From contig CALMNL010000004.1 of the NCBI GenBank assembly GCA_937868765.1, positions 384,749 through 448,748 of the forward strand: a DNA stretch of 64,000 nucleotides, written 5' to 3'. This document shows positions 43,960 to 52,476 of this stretch, piece after piece. Numbering within the stretch: position 1 is the stretch's first letter; each line of letters opens with the position of its first letter. This stretch comes from an uncultured Desulfatitalea sp. (GTDB lineage: Bacteria > Desulfobacterota > Desulfobacteria > Desulfobacterales > Desulfosarcinaceae). Under the pieces are notes generated by a model. The model saw only the letters and a list, made by a program, of their open reading frames with translations, did no database searches and was not told the origin of the DNA. Position numbers and translations under genes: made by a program.

Positions 43960-44982
43960 TCAACGGGCCGACGCGGCCGGTACCGGAGCGGTCTCGAGGA
44001 CCGTGCCGGGGGGCAACGCCGCCTGTTCGGCGATGAGCAGATCCTCGCCGCTTTCACCCAGGATGACGATGGGGATCGTCCGTCCGCCCCGGAGCACCAC
44101 GTAGGGATTGTCATAGCGGTTGACCACCGCCTTTTTGGGAAGCATCAATCCCTGGGCAGCCACCTCCAGGACCAGTTCGGTCAACAGGCCGCCCCGCGCC
44201 TCCCCGGTATGCCCGACCAGCACCAGCTCCACGGCCAGCTTGCGGGTGCGCTCGTCGAATTGGGGGTTGACCCAGTTGATCCGGGCGCGGCCGGGTTGTC
44301 CGTCCACCTTGACCGCCAGGGGTTCGTCTTGCCGCAGTGCGGCCAGTTCCTCACCGGAAACGAACAACGGCACCACCAGCTTGGTGAAGTCGGCCGCCCG
44401 GGCCAGGGGGGTGCCGGCCGCCACGATTTCCCCCGGTTCCACATGGCGCTCCACGATCACCCAGCCGGCGGGCGCCGCCACCGCATGCCGCCCACGGCGC
44501 TCCTTGAGCTCTTTTAATTGGGTCTTGATCGCCTTGATCTCCACCTCGGTGGTCTGCAGGGCCAGGCGGGCCTGATCCAGCTCCTCGGCAGCCCCCTCGA
44601 GCTTGGAAAGCGGGGCCACACTGCCCTGGTGCAGAGTGTCCACCCGCTGATACTCCTTTTGTAGATAGGCCAGATGGGCGGCCCCCCGGGACCGGGCCAC
44701 CGTGAGCTTTTCCAGCGTCCATTGGGCCTGTTCGATCTGAAAATCCACAAAGGTGGGATCGATTTCGAGAAAGGGCTTCTGCCCCACCACCTGGCCCACA
44801 TCGTAGTTGACCTGAGTCACCTTGCCGGCTACCTCGCAGGCCAGGGTCTGAACGGCTCGGCCGCGGGTATACCCACTGAGGACCACCTGTTTGCGTGCGG
44901 CTTGAACGTGCAGGCCCTCCTGGGCCCATGCCGGACCGACGATGACCAGGCCTGCCCACAGGCATGCGATCAGTTTGCCCAT
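43960..44982 (-). CDS. RND membrane-fusion protein
   Basis: A 340-residue periplasmic adaptor: signal peptide ending PAWAQ, lipoyl-like half-motifs around a helical hairpin (about 95-150; KLEGAAEELDQARLALQTTEVEIKAI region), WVIVERHVEPGEIVAAGTPLARAAD completing the lipoyl domain, and beta-barrel and membrane-proximal parts toward the C-terminus. It has no N-terminal lipobox. It should link the RND pump encoded downstream to an unlinked TolC-type channel. The ATG at 44980-44982 has AGAAGGAGC; the longer frame adds basic residues before the signal. Confidence 0.88.
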   Translation of the reverse strand: MGKLIACLWAGLVIVGPAWAQEGLHVQAARKQVVLSGYTRGRAVQTLACEVAGKVTQVNYDVGQVVGQKPFLEIDPTFVDFQIEQAQWTLEKLTVARSRGAAHLAYLQKEYQRVDTLHQGSVAPLSKLEGAAEELDQARLALQTTEVEIKAIKTQLKELKERRGRHAVAAPAGWVIVERHVEPGEIVAAGTPLARAADFTKLVVPLFVSGEELAALRQDEPLAVKVDGQPGRARINWVNPQFDERTRKLAVELVLVGHTGEARGGLLTELVLEVAAQGLMLPKKAVVNRYDNPYVVLRGGRTIPIVILGESGEDLLIAEQAALPPGTVLETAPVPAASAR

Positions 44983-45144
44983 TTTGCTCCTTCTGGTTGG
45001 ACCGGCCGATGTACGGCGGTCCCTGGGGATATCAGCGATAGGCTTGTTACGTTTTCGATCATGTCTTCTTACTTTCGGAAGACACAAATAACAACCAAAA
45101 AGCCAAAGGCGAAAAGGTTGGGCGCATCGCCATCATAAAAAGGT

Positions 45145-45177
45145 AACAGCCAAGTGATTGGCGGTCACTTGGCTGTT
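45145..45177. repeat. 12-bp perfect inverted repeat
   Basis: AACAGCCAAGTG and CACTTGGCTGTT flank a 9-base loop. It ends three bases before a strong ribosome site (AAGGAGG) of the short reading frame at 45192. It could be a transcription terminator without T-run, an operator, or an RNA stem controlling that start. Confidence 0.7.
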
Positions 45178-45191
45178 AAGGAGGAGAACAG

Positions 45192-45302
45192 ATGAAAAAA
45201 CTATTGGTTTGGCGATTATAGCTTATGCAAAGGGCTTGCCAATTTACCAGCGCCCTTTCCCAATAGCCAACACACATTATTTATCGATATCTTTCATATA
45301 GT
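45192..45302 (+). pseudogene. Possible broken gene for a small secreted protein
   Basis: The ATG at 45192 has a perfect ribosome site (AAGGAGGAGAACAG) but the frame stops after nine codons (MKKLLVWRL). Adding one T in the run TTGGTTTGG would give MKKLLVLAIIAYAKGLP, a normal signal-peptide start, continuing for about 35 codons. This fits a frameshifted, truncated remnant or a sequencing error; a genuine nine-codon leader is the alternative. Confidence 0.3.
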
Positions 45303-45615
45303 TATAATTGGTTATGGTTGCCGATGCCTGAAAGCGGTTCCCTCGCTCATGTGCCTTGACAATTTTTGGGTTCACAATCATGAACCCGGGTTTAGACCAA
45401 AAAAAGAAAAACACTCTGAATTTATTAAATAAAAATAAATTTCGCGCCAAGTTCAAAATCTTAAACTAAGTTCAGACCCTATGTATCACACACCCTACCT
45501 GTTACTTTTATTGCTTATTCTTGCGTTCACACTTGCGAACCGGATGGCTGCTGAATAGCGGCATGCCCAGACCAAAATTGTCTCGACTGCGCCTTGGTTC
45601 AGAAGGCCCCGGGCA

Positions 45616-45999
45616 TCAGGAGGGGACGGTTGCATCGAGCAGCTGGCGGATCTTGGCCAGCAAATCGGCGTTGGAAAAAGGCTTGGTGATATAAGCATCC
45701 ACCCCCAGATTCATCCCCTTGGCCACATCCACGTCGCGATTTTTGGCCGTCAGGCAGATCACCTTGATATCGTCCCACTGGGGATTTTTGCGGATCATCT
45801 GAAAGATCTCATACCCATCCAGGTCCGGCAACATGATGTCCAGCAGGATGAGGTCGGGCTTGTTCTGAGCGATGCGATCGAAGGCATCCTTGCCGCTTTG
45901 GGCCAGAGAGACCGTATAGTTGTTCTTTTCCAGCAGAAACTTCAGCGGAACCAGAATACTGATTTCATCATCGACAATAAGGATGTTCTTTGGGTTCAT
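45616..45999 (-). CDS. Single-domain CheY-like response regulator
   Basis: A 127-residue receiver domain without an output domain. Acidic pocket in LIVDDE, phospho-acceptor Asp in LLDIMLPDLDGYE, Thr in LTAKN and Lys in TKPFSNADLL are all in place, so it should be phosphorylatable. It may act by protein-protein contact or in a relay. Divergent from the CbrX/CbrA-like genes, whose kinase lacks its own receiver, so the two could be partners; this is positional inference. Confidence 0.9.
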   Translation of the reverse strand: MNPKNILIVDDEISILVPLKFLLEKNNYTVSLAQSGKDAFDRIAQNKPDLILLDIMLPDLDGYEIFQMIRKNPQWDDIKVICLTAKNRDVDVAKGMNLGVDAYITKPFSNADLLAKIRQLLDATVPS

Positions 46000-46210
46000 G
46001 GGACCTTTGAAAATGGGTTGACCGGCCGGCTCGTCACGCCCGCCGCCTGATTCGTTGACTCACGCTCCCAATTCTATTATGTTCATGATTACAGGCAAGT
46101 GAGCAGTATTTGAATGCTACCAAAAAAGCACTTTGAACACAATTCATATTTTTTCAAGGCATTCATATTCTCCGGCGGCCGCGAGACTTTCCACAGAAAG
46201 GAAGTGAGCC

Positions 46211-46447
46211 ATGGCCACTCGTAAACGGCGCACCCAGCGGATTGTGGGCCTCTGCCTGCTCGGCTGCGTCCTGTTCAATTATCCGATGCTTTCCCTGTTT
46301 GATGTGTCCCGCTTGGTGGTTGGCATCCCGTTGCTGTACGGCTACATTTTCTCGGTGTGGGCGCTTCTGATTCTCCTGGTGGGCCTTGTGGTCAGCGCTG
46401 CACCTCCGGCGCGCGACGATTACCGCCGGCCCTATCCTGAAGCTTGA
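46211..46447 (+). CDS. CbrX-like small membrane protein
   Basis: A 78-residue protein with a basic N-terminus (RKRRTQR) and two hydrophobic helices (about 10-30 and 37-63; LLYGYIFSVWALLILLVG). Similar small proteins precede transporter-kinase genes; in Pseudomonas the one upstream of cbrA is called CbrX. ATG with AAAGGAAGTGAG. It lies 73 bases before the transporter-kinase gene. Likely a partner of the transporter domain, as small subunits are for several SLC5-type symporters. Confidence 0.72.
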   Translation: MATRKRRTQRIVGLCLLGCVLFNYPMLSLFDVSRLVVGIPLLYGYIFSVWALLILLVGLVVSAAPPARDDYRRPYPEA

Positions 46448-46520
46448 GATGCGGCGCCGATTCGGCCCGGGCTGACGCAACCATCGATGCGCTGAAAAGA
46501 TCTACGCCGGAACGCGAATT

Positions 46521-49262
46521 ATGCTGGCCACCGAAACCATCATCTTCGTCTCCATCTGCTATATCGGCATCCTGTTCGCCGTGGCTTACTACGGCGATCA
46601 CCGGGCCGATGCAGGCCGCAGCATCATCAACAATCCGTATGTGTATGCCCTCTCCATGGCGGTCTACTGCACGGCCTGGACATTCTACGGCAGCGTCGGA
46701 CGTGCCGTACGATCGGGGCCCGCCTTTCTGGCCATCTACATCGGCCCCACCCTGATGACCTCGCTGGGATGGCTGGTCCTGCGTAAAATCATGCGTATCA
46801 GCCGGGTGCACCGCATCACCTCCATCGCCGACTTCATCGCGTCGCGTTACGGCAAAAGCATTCTCCTGGGCGGCGTGGTGACCGTCATCGCGGTTCTGGG
46901 GATCGTGCCCTACATCTCCCTGCAGCTCAAAGCCATCTCCACCAGTTTCCAGATCCTGAGCAGCCATGAACCCGGCTATGCCATGCATGGCATCCGCCGG
47001 ATGCCCTTCTTTCAGGACACCGCCTTCTATGTGACCTTTCTGCTGGCCGCCTTCGCCGTTCTATTCGGCACCCGCAAACCGGAAGTCACCGAACGTCATG
47101 AAGGCCTGGTGGCCGCCATCGCCCTGGAGTCGCTGACCAAGCTGGTGGCCTTTCTGGCGGTGGGTCTCTTCGTGACCTTTGTGATCTACGACGGCTTCGC
47201 CGACCTTTTCGGCCGGATGCGCAACCGCCCGGAGCTGGCCTCCCTCCTGACCCTCGGCCCGCGGGTGGGGGATGCCTATATCGACTGGGGGGTCTATGTT
47301 TTCTTGAGCATGCTGGCCATTATCCTGCTGCCACGGCAGTTCCAGGTGGCGGTGGTCGAAAATGTGGACGAGGAACATCTGAAAAAGGCCATCTGGCTCT
47401 TTCCCCTGTATATGCTGGCGATCAACATCTTCGTGCTGCCGGTGGCCCTGGCCGGCATGCTCCACTTCGGCGATCAGACGGTCGACCCCGACACCTTCGT
47501 GCTGACCCTGCCGTTGGTGCACTCCCAGAAGGCGCTCACCCTGCTGGTTTTCATCGGCGGCATGTCGGCCGCCACCGGCATGGTGATCGTGGAGACCATC
47601 GCGCTGTCCACCATGATCTGCAACAATCTGGTGATGCCGCTGCTGCTGCATATCCCGCGCCTCAAGTGGTCCAGCCGCACCGACTTGAGCTCCTGGCTGG
47701 TGGCCATCCGCCACGGCGCCATCATCCTGGTGATCCTGCTGGGGTATATCTACTTCCACCTGACCGCCGAGTTCTATACCCTGGTTTCCATCGGCCTGGT
47801 CTCCTTCGCCGCCGTGGCCCAATTCGCCCCGGCCCTGCTGGGCGGGCTCTTCTGGAAGGGCGGCACCCAGAAGGCGGCGCTCTGGTCGATGACCCTGGGC
47901 TTCCTGGTCTGGGCCTACACCATGGTATTGCCCTCCCTGGCGGCAGCCGACGTGCTGCCCCAATCGATCATTCACGCCGGGCCGTGGGGCATCCGCTGGC
48001 TGCGGCCGTTTTCGCTTTTCGGCCTGCAGGGCTTCGACCGGGTTTCGCACGCCGTTTTCTGGAGCCTGCTGATCAACACCGCAACGTACATAGCCGTATC
48101 GCTCTTCAGCAACCCCTCGGCATTGGAGCACACCCAAGCCACCATGTTCGTGGATGTCTTCCATTTTTCCACCGAAACCGAGGAAAGCCTGGTATGGCGC
48201 GGTACGGCCAGAATTCCCGACCTCACATCGCTGCTGGAGCGCTTTTTGGGCAAGGAGCGTACCCAGGAGGCGCTCTCCCACTATGCGAAGAACCGACACT
48301 TGGACTTCAACCCTTCTTTGGACGCCGATCCGGGATTCGTCACCCATGTGGAGCGATTGCTGGCCGGGGCCATCGGATCGGCCTCGGCGCGGGTGATGGT
48401 CGCCTCGGTGGTCAAGGAGGAGCCGCTGGGGCTGCAGGAGGTCATGGATATCCTGGATGAGACCAGTCAGGTGATCACCCATAGCCAGGAACTGGAAAAG
48501 ATCACCGCGGAGCTGAAAGCGGCCAACGAGCAGCTCAAAGAACTGGATCGTCTCAAGGACGAATTCATCTCCACGGTCTCCCACGAGTTGCGCACGCCGC
48601 TCACCTCCATCCAGTCCCTGGCCGAAATTCTGCGGGATTATCCGGATACCAGCCAGATGGAACAGCGCAATTTCATGGACATCATGATCAACGAAATCCA
48701 TCGTCTTTCTCGCCTGATCAACCAGGTGCTCAATTTCCAGAAGATCGAATCGGGCAAGATGCAGTGGCAGGTGGAACCGGTGGACATGCTGCACGTCATC
48801 CAGGATGCCGTGGCCGCGACGCGTCAACTGGTATCCGAAAAGCAGATTCGTCTGTCGCTCTCTTTGCCGCCGTCGGTGCCGAACATCGCCGGCGACCGCG
48901 ATCAACTCATTCAGACCATGGTCAACCTGATCTCCAACGCCGTCAAATTCTGCGAGCCGGTCTCCGGAAGAATCCGCATCAGTATGTTCCAGGACCGCAA
49001 CCAGCTCAGGGTGAGCATTCGTGACAACGGCATCGGCATCAGCCTGGAAAATCAGCAGGCCGTATTCGAGCAGTTCCGCCAGATCACCTCGCCCACGGGC
49101 CGTGGTCGCCCCCCGGGCAGCGGCCTCGGCCTGGCCATCACCAAACGCATCATCGACCACCACAAGGGCCGCATCTGGGTGGAGAGCAAACTCGGCGAAG
49201 GCGCCAATTTCATCTTCGAGCTGCCTGTGCTGATGCCCATCGAGAAGCTCCAGACGGGCTGA
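46521..49262 (+). CDS. CbrA-like sensor: SLC5 sodium/solute symporter fused to STAC and histidine kinase
   Basis: A 913-residue membrane sensor. Residues about 1-530 form a 13-helix sodium:solute symporter (SLC5) domain, starting IFVSICYIGILFAVAYYGD; VYCTAWTFYGSVG and LLGGLFWKGGTQKAALW are family blocks. Next a STAC domain (about 610-645: LLAGAIGSASARVMV), a coiled linker, HisKA with STVSHELRTPLTS (about 688) and HATPase with DNGIGIS and GSGLGLAITKRII. There is no PAS domain between STAC and HisKA, unlike Pseudomonas CbrA, which I recall as having one. These sensors couple substrate uptake or transporter occupancy to a response regulator; CbrA binds histidine in Pseudomonas, but the ligand here is unknown. 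The gene ends before a strong terminator-like stem. Confidence 0.9.
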   Translation: MLATETIIFVSICYIGILFAVAYYGDHRADAGRSIINNPYVYALSMAVYCTAWTFYGSVGRAVRSGPAFLAIYIGPTLMTSLGWLVLRKIMRISRVHRITSIADFIASRYGKSILLGGVVTVIAVLGIVPYISLQLKAISTSFQILSSHEPGYAMHGIRRMPFFQDTAFYVTFLLAAFAVLFGTRKPEVTERHEGLVAAIALESLTKLVAFLAVGLFVTFVIYDGFADLFGRMRNRPELASLLTLGPRVGDAYIDWGVYVFLSMLAIILLPRQFQVAVVENVDEEHLKKAIWLFPLYMLAINIFVLPVALAGMLHFGDQTVDPDTFVLTLPLVHSQKALTLLVFIGGMSAATGMVIVETIALSTMICNNLVMPLLLHIPRLKWSSRTDLSSWLVAIRHGAIILVILLGYIYFHLTAEFYTLVSIGLVSFAAVAQFAPALLGGLFWKGGTQKAALWSMTLGFLVWAYTMVLPSLAAADVLPQSIIHAGPWGIRWLRPFSLFGLQGFDRVSHAVFWSLLINTATYIAVSLFSNPSALEHTQATMFVDVFHFSTETEESLVWRGTARIPDLTSLLERFLGKERTQEALSHYAKNRHLDFNPSLDADPGFVTHVERLLAGAIGSASARVMVASVVKEEPLGLQEVMDILDETSQVITHSQELEKITAELKAANEQLKELDRLKDEFISTVSHELRTPLTSIQSLAEILRDYPDTSQMEQRNFMDIMINEIHRLSRLINQVLNFQKIESGKMQWQVEPVDMLHVIQDAVAATRQLVSEKQIRLSLSLPPSVPNIAGDRDQLIQTMVNLISNAVKFCEPVSGRIRISMFQDRNQLRVSIRDNGIGISLENQQAVFEQFRQITSPTGRGRPPGSGLGLAITKRIIDHHKGRIWVESKLGEGANFIFELPVLMPIEKLQTG

Positions 49263-49319
49263 TGCGGCGTCATGCCGCTGCTACCGCAGGGCGGAATCCT
49301 GAAGTCTTGCGCCTTGATG

Positions 49320-49355
49320 CAAACCATCTCAAAATAGTTATTTTGAGATGGTTTG
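49320..49355. terminator. Bidirectional terminator-like stem
   Basis: A perfect 17-bp inverted repeat (CAAACCATCTCAAAATA and its complement, 2-base centre) lies 57 bases after the transporter-kinase stop and 79 bases from the convergent mltF stop. AT content at the apex and position between convergent genes favour a terminator, although there is no T-run on either side. Confidence 0.6.
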
Positions 49356-49434
49356 TAATGTAGATTGAATTTCTGGGAGGAAGAGATGACGGCGCCATCG
49401 GGCTAAGGCGACGTATTTGAAATCCACTTCCGCA

Positions 49435-50823
49435 CTACCCGCCGATATTGTTGAGCCCTTCGGGAGCCAGCGCCATATTCAAGATCTTGTGGTAAGTGCG
49501 GATGCGGTCCACGTATTGAACGGCTTCATTGCCGCGCGCATATCCATGGGACAGATTTTGATAGTACTTCTTCTTCTGAAGCAGCGGCAGCGTCTCGCGC
49601 ACTGCGCTCCAGCTGTTGGGAGATTTGCCTAATTGAGCTGTCAGATCCCGGGCATCCTTCAGATGACCGAAGCCGATATTATAAGCGGCCAGCGCCATCA
49701 AGGTCCGATCCGGCTCGGGCACTTCGTCGCCCAGCATGCCGTGCAGCCGCGCCAGGTACCGAGTGCCGGCATAAATGGCCTCTTTTTCTGCCAGGCGATC
49801 TTTCAGGCCGAGGGTTTTGGCGGTATCCCTGGTAAGCATCATGATGCCACGCACGCCGGTAAAACTCGTGGCCGTCGGATCCCAATGAGATTCCTGATAG
49901 GCCATGGCCGCAATCAACTGCCAATCCAGGCCGTTTTGGAGCGCGGCATGTTCGAAATGCGGTTGGTACTTGGGCAAGCGATCGAAGATGCGTCGGCGAT
50001 AACGGGTGAGGTCGACGTAGTCGAAGTTGGCGAGATGGCTGTAGTAATGACTCACCAGGCTCGCGATCATCTCCCTGGTAGAACTCTTTGCAAACCATTG
50101 CACCACGGCCCGTTGCAAATGCTTATTGCTCGGATTGATGGCCCAGCGTAATTGCTGCTTGTCGCCAAGGGCGAAATGCACCACCAGTTCGGGATAGAAG
50201 CGGCGGTTCATGGCCAGCGTGTTGGACTCCACCACGGTAAGAGGAACAGCCTGATTCCAGACCAGCTGCAGCATTTCTTCGCTGCTGTATTCGGAAAGCG
50301 TCTGCCAGCGCAGATCGGCATATTCTCCTTTGAGATTTTTGAGGCGGTCGAACCCAGCACTGCTGCTGGCCACCCACAAAGGTGTCTGAAGCAAATCTTT
50401 GGCCGTCGAGACGGCCGGTCCGCCGCGACGCCCCACTACCTGGGCGGTTACATCCAGATAACCCGGCCCAAGGGCGACCATGCGAGCGGCCGTGCTACCG
50501 AAAGGAGTGCCGGGGGCGATAATATCGCCCTTTCCCTGGAGCAGGGCTTCCACCATTTGGGCTTCATCTTCAACGAGCAGGGTGCGCAGGCGTAAATTGA
50601 GATGGTCGGCGAACTGTTTGGCCAGTTCATATTCGAATCCGGCCGGGCCGTGGACGGCCTCATAGAAGCAGGCTTCGTTGTTCCGGGTGATCAGGATCAG
50701 TTCACCGCGGGACTTGATGATCTCCAGATCGTTGCGCAGGAGTGCGCTTTCGCAGGCCGTCAGCGTGACGGTGCAGCACAAAGCAACGATAAGGATCCGT
50801 ATTTTTAAGTATATTCGGTGCAT
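49435..50823 (-). CDS. mltF: Membrane-bound lytic murein transglycosylase MltF
   Basis: A 462-residue cell-wall enzyme. N-terminal signal with lipobox-like LTACES, then an amino-acid-binding-protein-like regulatory domain (about 38-265; GELILITRNNEACFYE, GPAGFEYELAKQFADHL) and an SLT catalytic domain (about 290-450) with the catalytic Glu in AYQESHWDPTA, GIMMLT and LALAAYNIGFGHL-type blocks. In family members the N-terminal domain senses cell-wall peptides and activates catalysis. It cleaves the glycan strand to 1,6-anhydromuramyl products. Flanked by unrelated genes on its strand. Confidence 0.93.
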   Translation of the reverse strand: MHRIYLKIRILIVALCCTVTLTACESALLRNDLEIIKSRGELILITRNNEACFYEAVHGPAGFEYELAKQFADHLNLRLRTLLVEDEAQMVEALLQGKGDIIAPGTPFGSTAARMVALGPGYLDVTAQVVGRRGGPAVSTAKDLLQTPLWVASSSAGFDRLKNLKGEYADLRWQTLSEYSSEEMLQLVWNQAVPLTVVESNTLAMNRRFYPELVVHFALGDKQQLRWAINPSNKHLQRAVVQWFAKSSTREMIASLVSHYYSHLANFDYVDLTRYRRRIFDRLPKYQPHFEHAALQNGLDWQLIAAMAYQESHWDPTATSFTGVRGIMMLTRDTAKTLGLKDRLAEKEAIYAGTRYLARLHGMLGDEVPEPDRTLMALAAYNIGFGHLKDARDLTAQLGKSPNSWSAVRETLPLLQKKKYYQNLSHGYARGNEAVQYVDRIRTYHKILNMALAPEGLNNIGG

Positions 50824-51165
50824 TGCACATTAAATAGTTTCATGTTGGCCTCTATATATAAAAGCGGATGATCCGCGAAAAAAATAAGTTAACTACCGTC
50901 CATGCAAGCATAGGGCAAGCAAAAAAAGGGCCACGGGATCATCCGCGGTCGATTTCAAGCCCTTTTTCGGATAGATCTTATTTTTCTTCAGAAGCTTAGG
51001 AAAAGTGTTGCCGATTATCCACACCGATCGGCCGAGGCTGCCCACTTGGGTAGAATAGGAACGAAATTTGTAACCAGAAGGCAAAAAATGGGACACATTA
51101 TGGCAGTGAAGACCACAATCAGTGGCTTGGTTAAAGGCTGCGCCGCTTACGCGAGGGGCGCGGAC
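50824..51165. other. Intergenic region without a convincing gene
   Basis: 342 bases. A 67-codon minus-strand frame (50893-51096) has no ribosome site or family resemblance and I do not call it. There is an 11-bp inverted repeat, GCGGATGATCC (50864-50874) and GGATCATCCGC (50936-50946), 61 bases apart. Confidence 0.4.
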
Positions 51166-52476
51166 CTACTGCCCATTTTTGTCACCCTTGTCCAGATTTC
51201 GCCATTTGTCCAATAAACGCAGGGCGTTATCCATATCCTGGCGAGCTTTCGGATGTTGGGGATTCAGTTCCAAGGCCTTTTGCCAGGCCGCCACAGCCGC
51301 TTCCAGTTCCTCATTGAGGAAATGCTTCACCCCGCGGCGATAATATTCTTCGGCACGGGCGTTGAGGCGCCCCTGGGCCTGAGCGATAAGCTGGGCCGTA
51401 TCTTTGTATTCGGGAGACAAGGCCTTGAGCGCCTCCAGGGCCTTGAGTTCTTGGTTGCGATCCAAATACTGCTTGCCCAAAGCATAATGAGCGGCCTCAT
51501 AAACGGTCTTGGCAATAGGATTCCCGGGATTTTCTTCCATTACTCTCTGGGAAACTTGAATGGCGTCCAGATATGCCCCTTTCTTCATGTATGCCTGGGC
51601 CAAACGAAGCTTTTCTTCCGAAGCCTGCGCATCGATCCGCTGCCGGGCCTCGTCGATCGCCCGACCTCGCCCCTCGAAGCCGGGTGTCACCTCGTTGAGC
51701 AGATCCAACGCCCGGCGATATTGCTTCTCTTCCATCAAGCGTACAGCCTGCCCCAACCGGGCCGCGTCTGCTAGCGCCCTCAATCGCGCATACCGGGGCT
51801 GCTTTTCATCGATGCGGGCGGTTATATCCAGGACTTGGGAATACTTTTTCTCATCCAGTGCCTGTTGGGCCCGCGCAAGCATCGCATCGGTTTCCCGCCG
51901 TGACAGCATTTTCTCCGTTGCCAGCTCGGGAAGTAAAATTGTCGTCCCGATGCGCAGCGGCTTATCAGGATCCAGATCATTGAAGCAGGCGACCAGGGCC
52001 GCCTTGTCGGCATCCCTGTAATAAGTCGCGGCGATCTGGGTGAACGAGTCACCGGGCTGTACTGTATATGCTTCGCCATCGGGGTTGTTCAAACGCCGTT
52101 TGAGATAGAAGAGCGCCTGATCATGATCCGGATCCAGGCGCAATGCCGCCAGAAATTCTTTGCGGGCCTTTTCCAGGTCCCCGGCCCGAAAATAAGTTAT
52201 TCCTTGCCTGGAATGCTCTGCGGCCGCTTTGGCGATGGCCGCTGAGAGCGCCTGGATCGTCTCCTTGATGCCGGCGTCGTCAGGTTCCAGTGCCGCCGCC
52301 ACCCGCCAGGCAAAGAGCGCCTGGGGAAGATCCCCCTGTGCCTCGAGCGCCGTGGCCCTCTGGCGATACGCTTGGAACTCGGCCGCGGCCGACCGCGCCG
52401 TGCTGTCGAAACCCCACGACAGGAGAATCCCCACGAGGATCAGCAGTAAAAACCTGTTCCGGCGGACTAACATCAT
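51166..52476 (-). CDS. TPR and LysM envelope protein
   Basis: A 436-residue exported protein with an N-terminal membrane anchor or signal (RFLLLILVGILLSWGF), TPR-type repeats (about 35-120), a LysM domain (about 135-185; YTVQPGDSFTQIAATYY, IGTTILLPE) and more TPR-like helices to the C-terminus (YYRRGVKHFLNEELEAAVAAWQKAL). LysM binds peptidoglycan. The chosen ATG overlaps the stop codon of the upstream deacetylase-like gene (ATGA), which indicates translational coupling; the open frame upstream is rejected for that reason. Last gene of a three-gene unit with a nucleotide cyclase. Confidence 0.82.
   Translation of the reverse strand: MMLVRRNRFLLLILVGILLSWGFDSTARSAAAEFQAYRQRATALEAQGDLPQALFAWRVAAALEPDDAGIKETIQALSAAIAKAAAEHSRQGITYFRAGDLEKARKEFLAALRLDPDHDQALFYLKRRLNNPDGEAYTVQPGDSFTQIAATYYRDADKAALVACFNDLDPDKPLRIGTTILLPELATEKMLSRRETDAMLARAQQALDEKKYSQVLDITARIDEKQPRYARLRALADAARLGQAVRLMEEKQYRRALDLLNEVTPGFEGRGRAIDEARQRIDAQASEEKLRLAQAYMKKGAYLDAIQVSQRVMEENPGNPIAKTVYEAAHYALGKQYLDRNQELKALEALKALSPEYKDTAQLIAQAQGRLNARAEEYYRRGVKHFLNEELEAAVAAWQKALELNPQHPKARQDMDNALRLLDKWRNLDKGDKNGQ

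Larger units (their letters stand above)
44983..45615. other. AT-rich intergenic region with dyads and a broken leader gene
   Basis: About 630 bases, clearly more AT-rich than its surroundings from 45185 on. It contains a 12-bp perfect dyad (45145-45177), a gene-start remnant (45192-45221 onward), and a 7-bp dyad GGGTTCA-N6-TGAACCC at 45368-45387. No complete gene is visible on either strand. It may be residue of a lost gene or acquired DNA. Confidence 0.5.

Noticed and set aside
47061-49163. 700-codon minus-strand open frame over the transporter-kinase
   Set aside because: Shadow of the kinase gene; Gln/His-rich and without recognisable domain.
50893-51096. 67-codon minus-strand ORF in the mltF upstream region
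   Set aside because: No ribosome site and no similarity to a known family.
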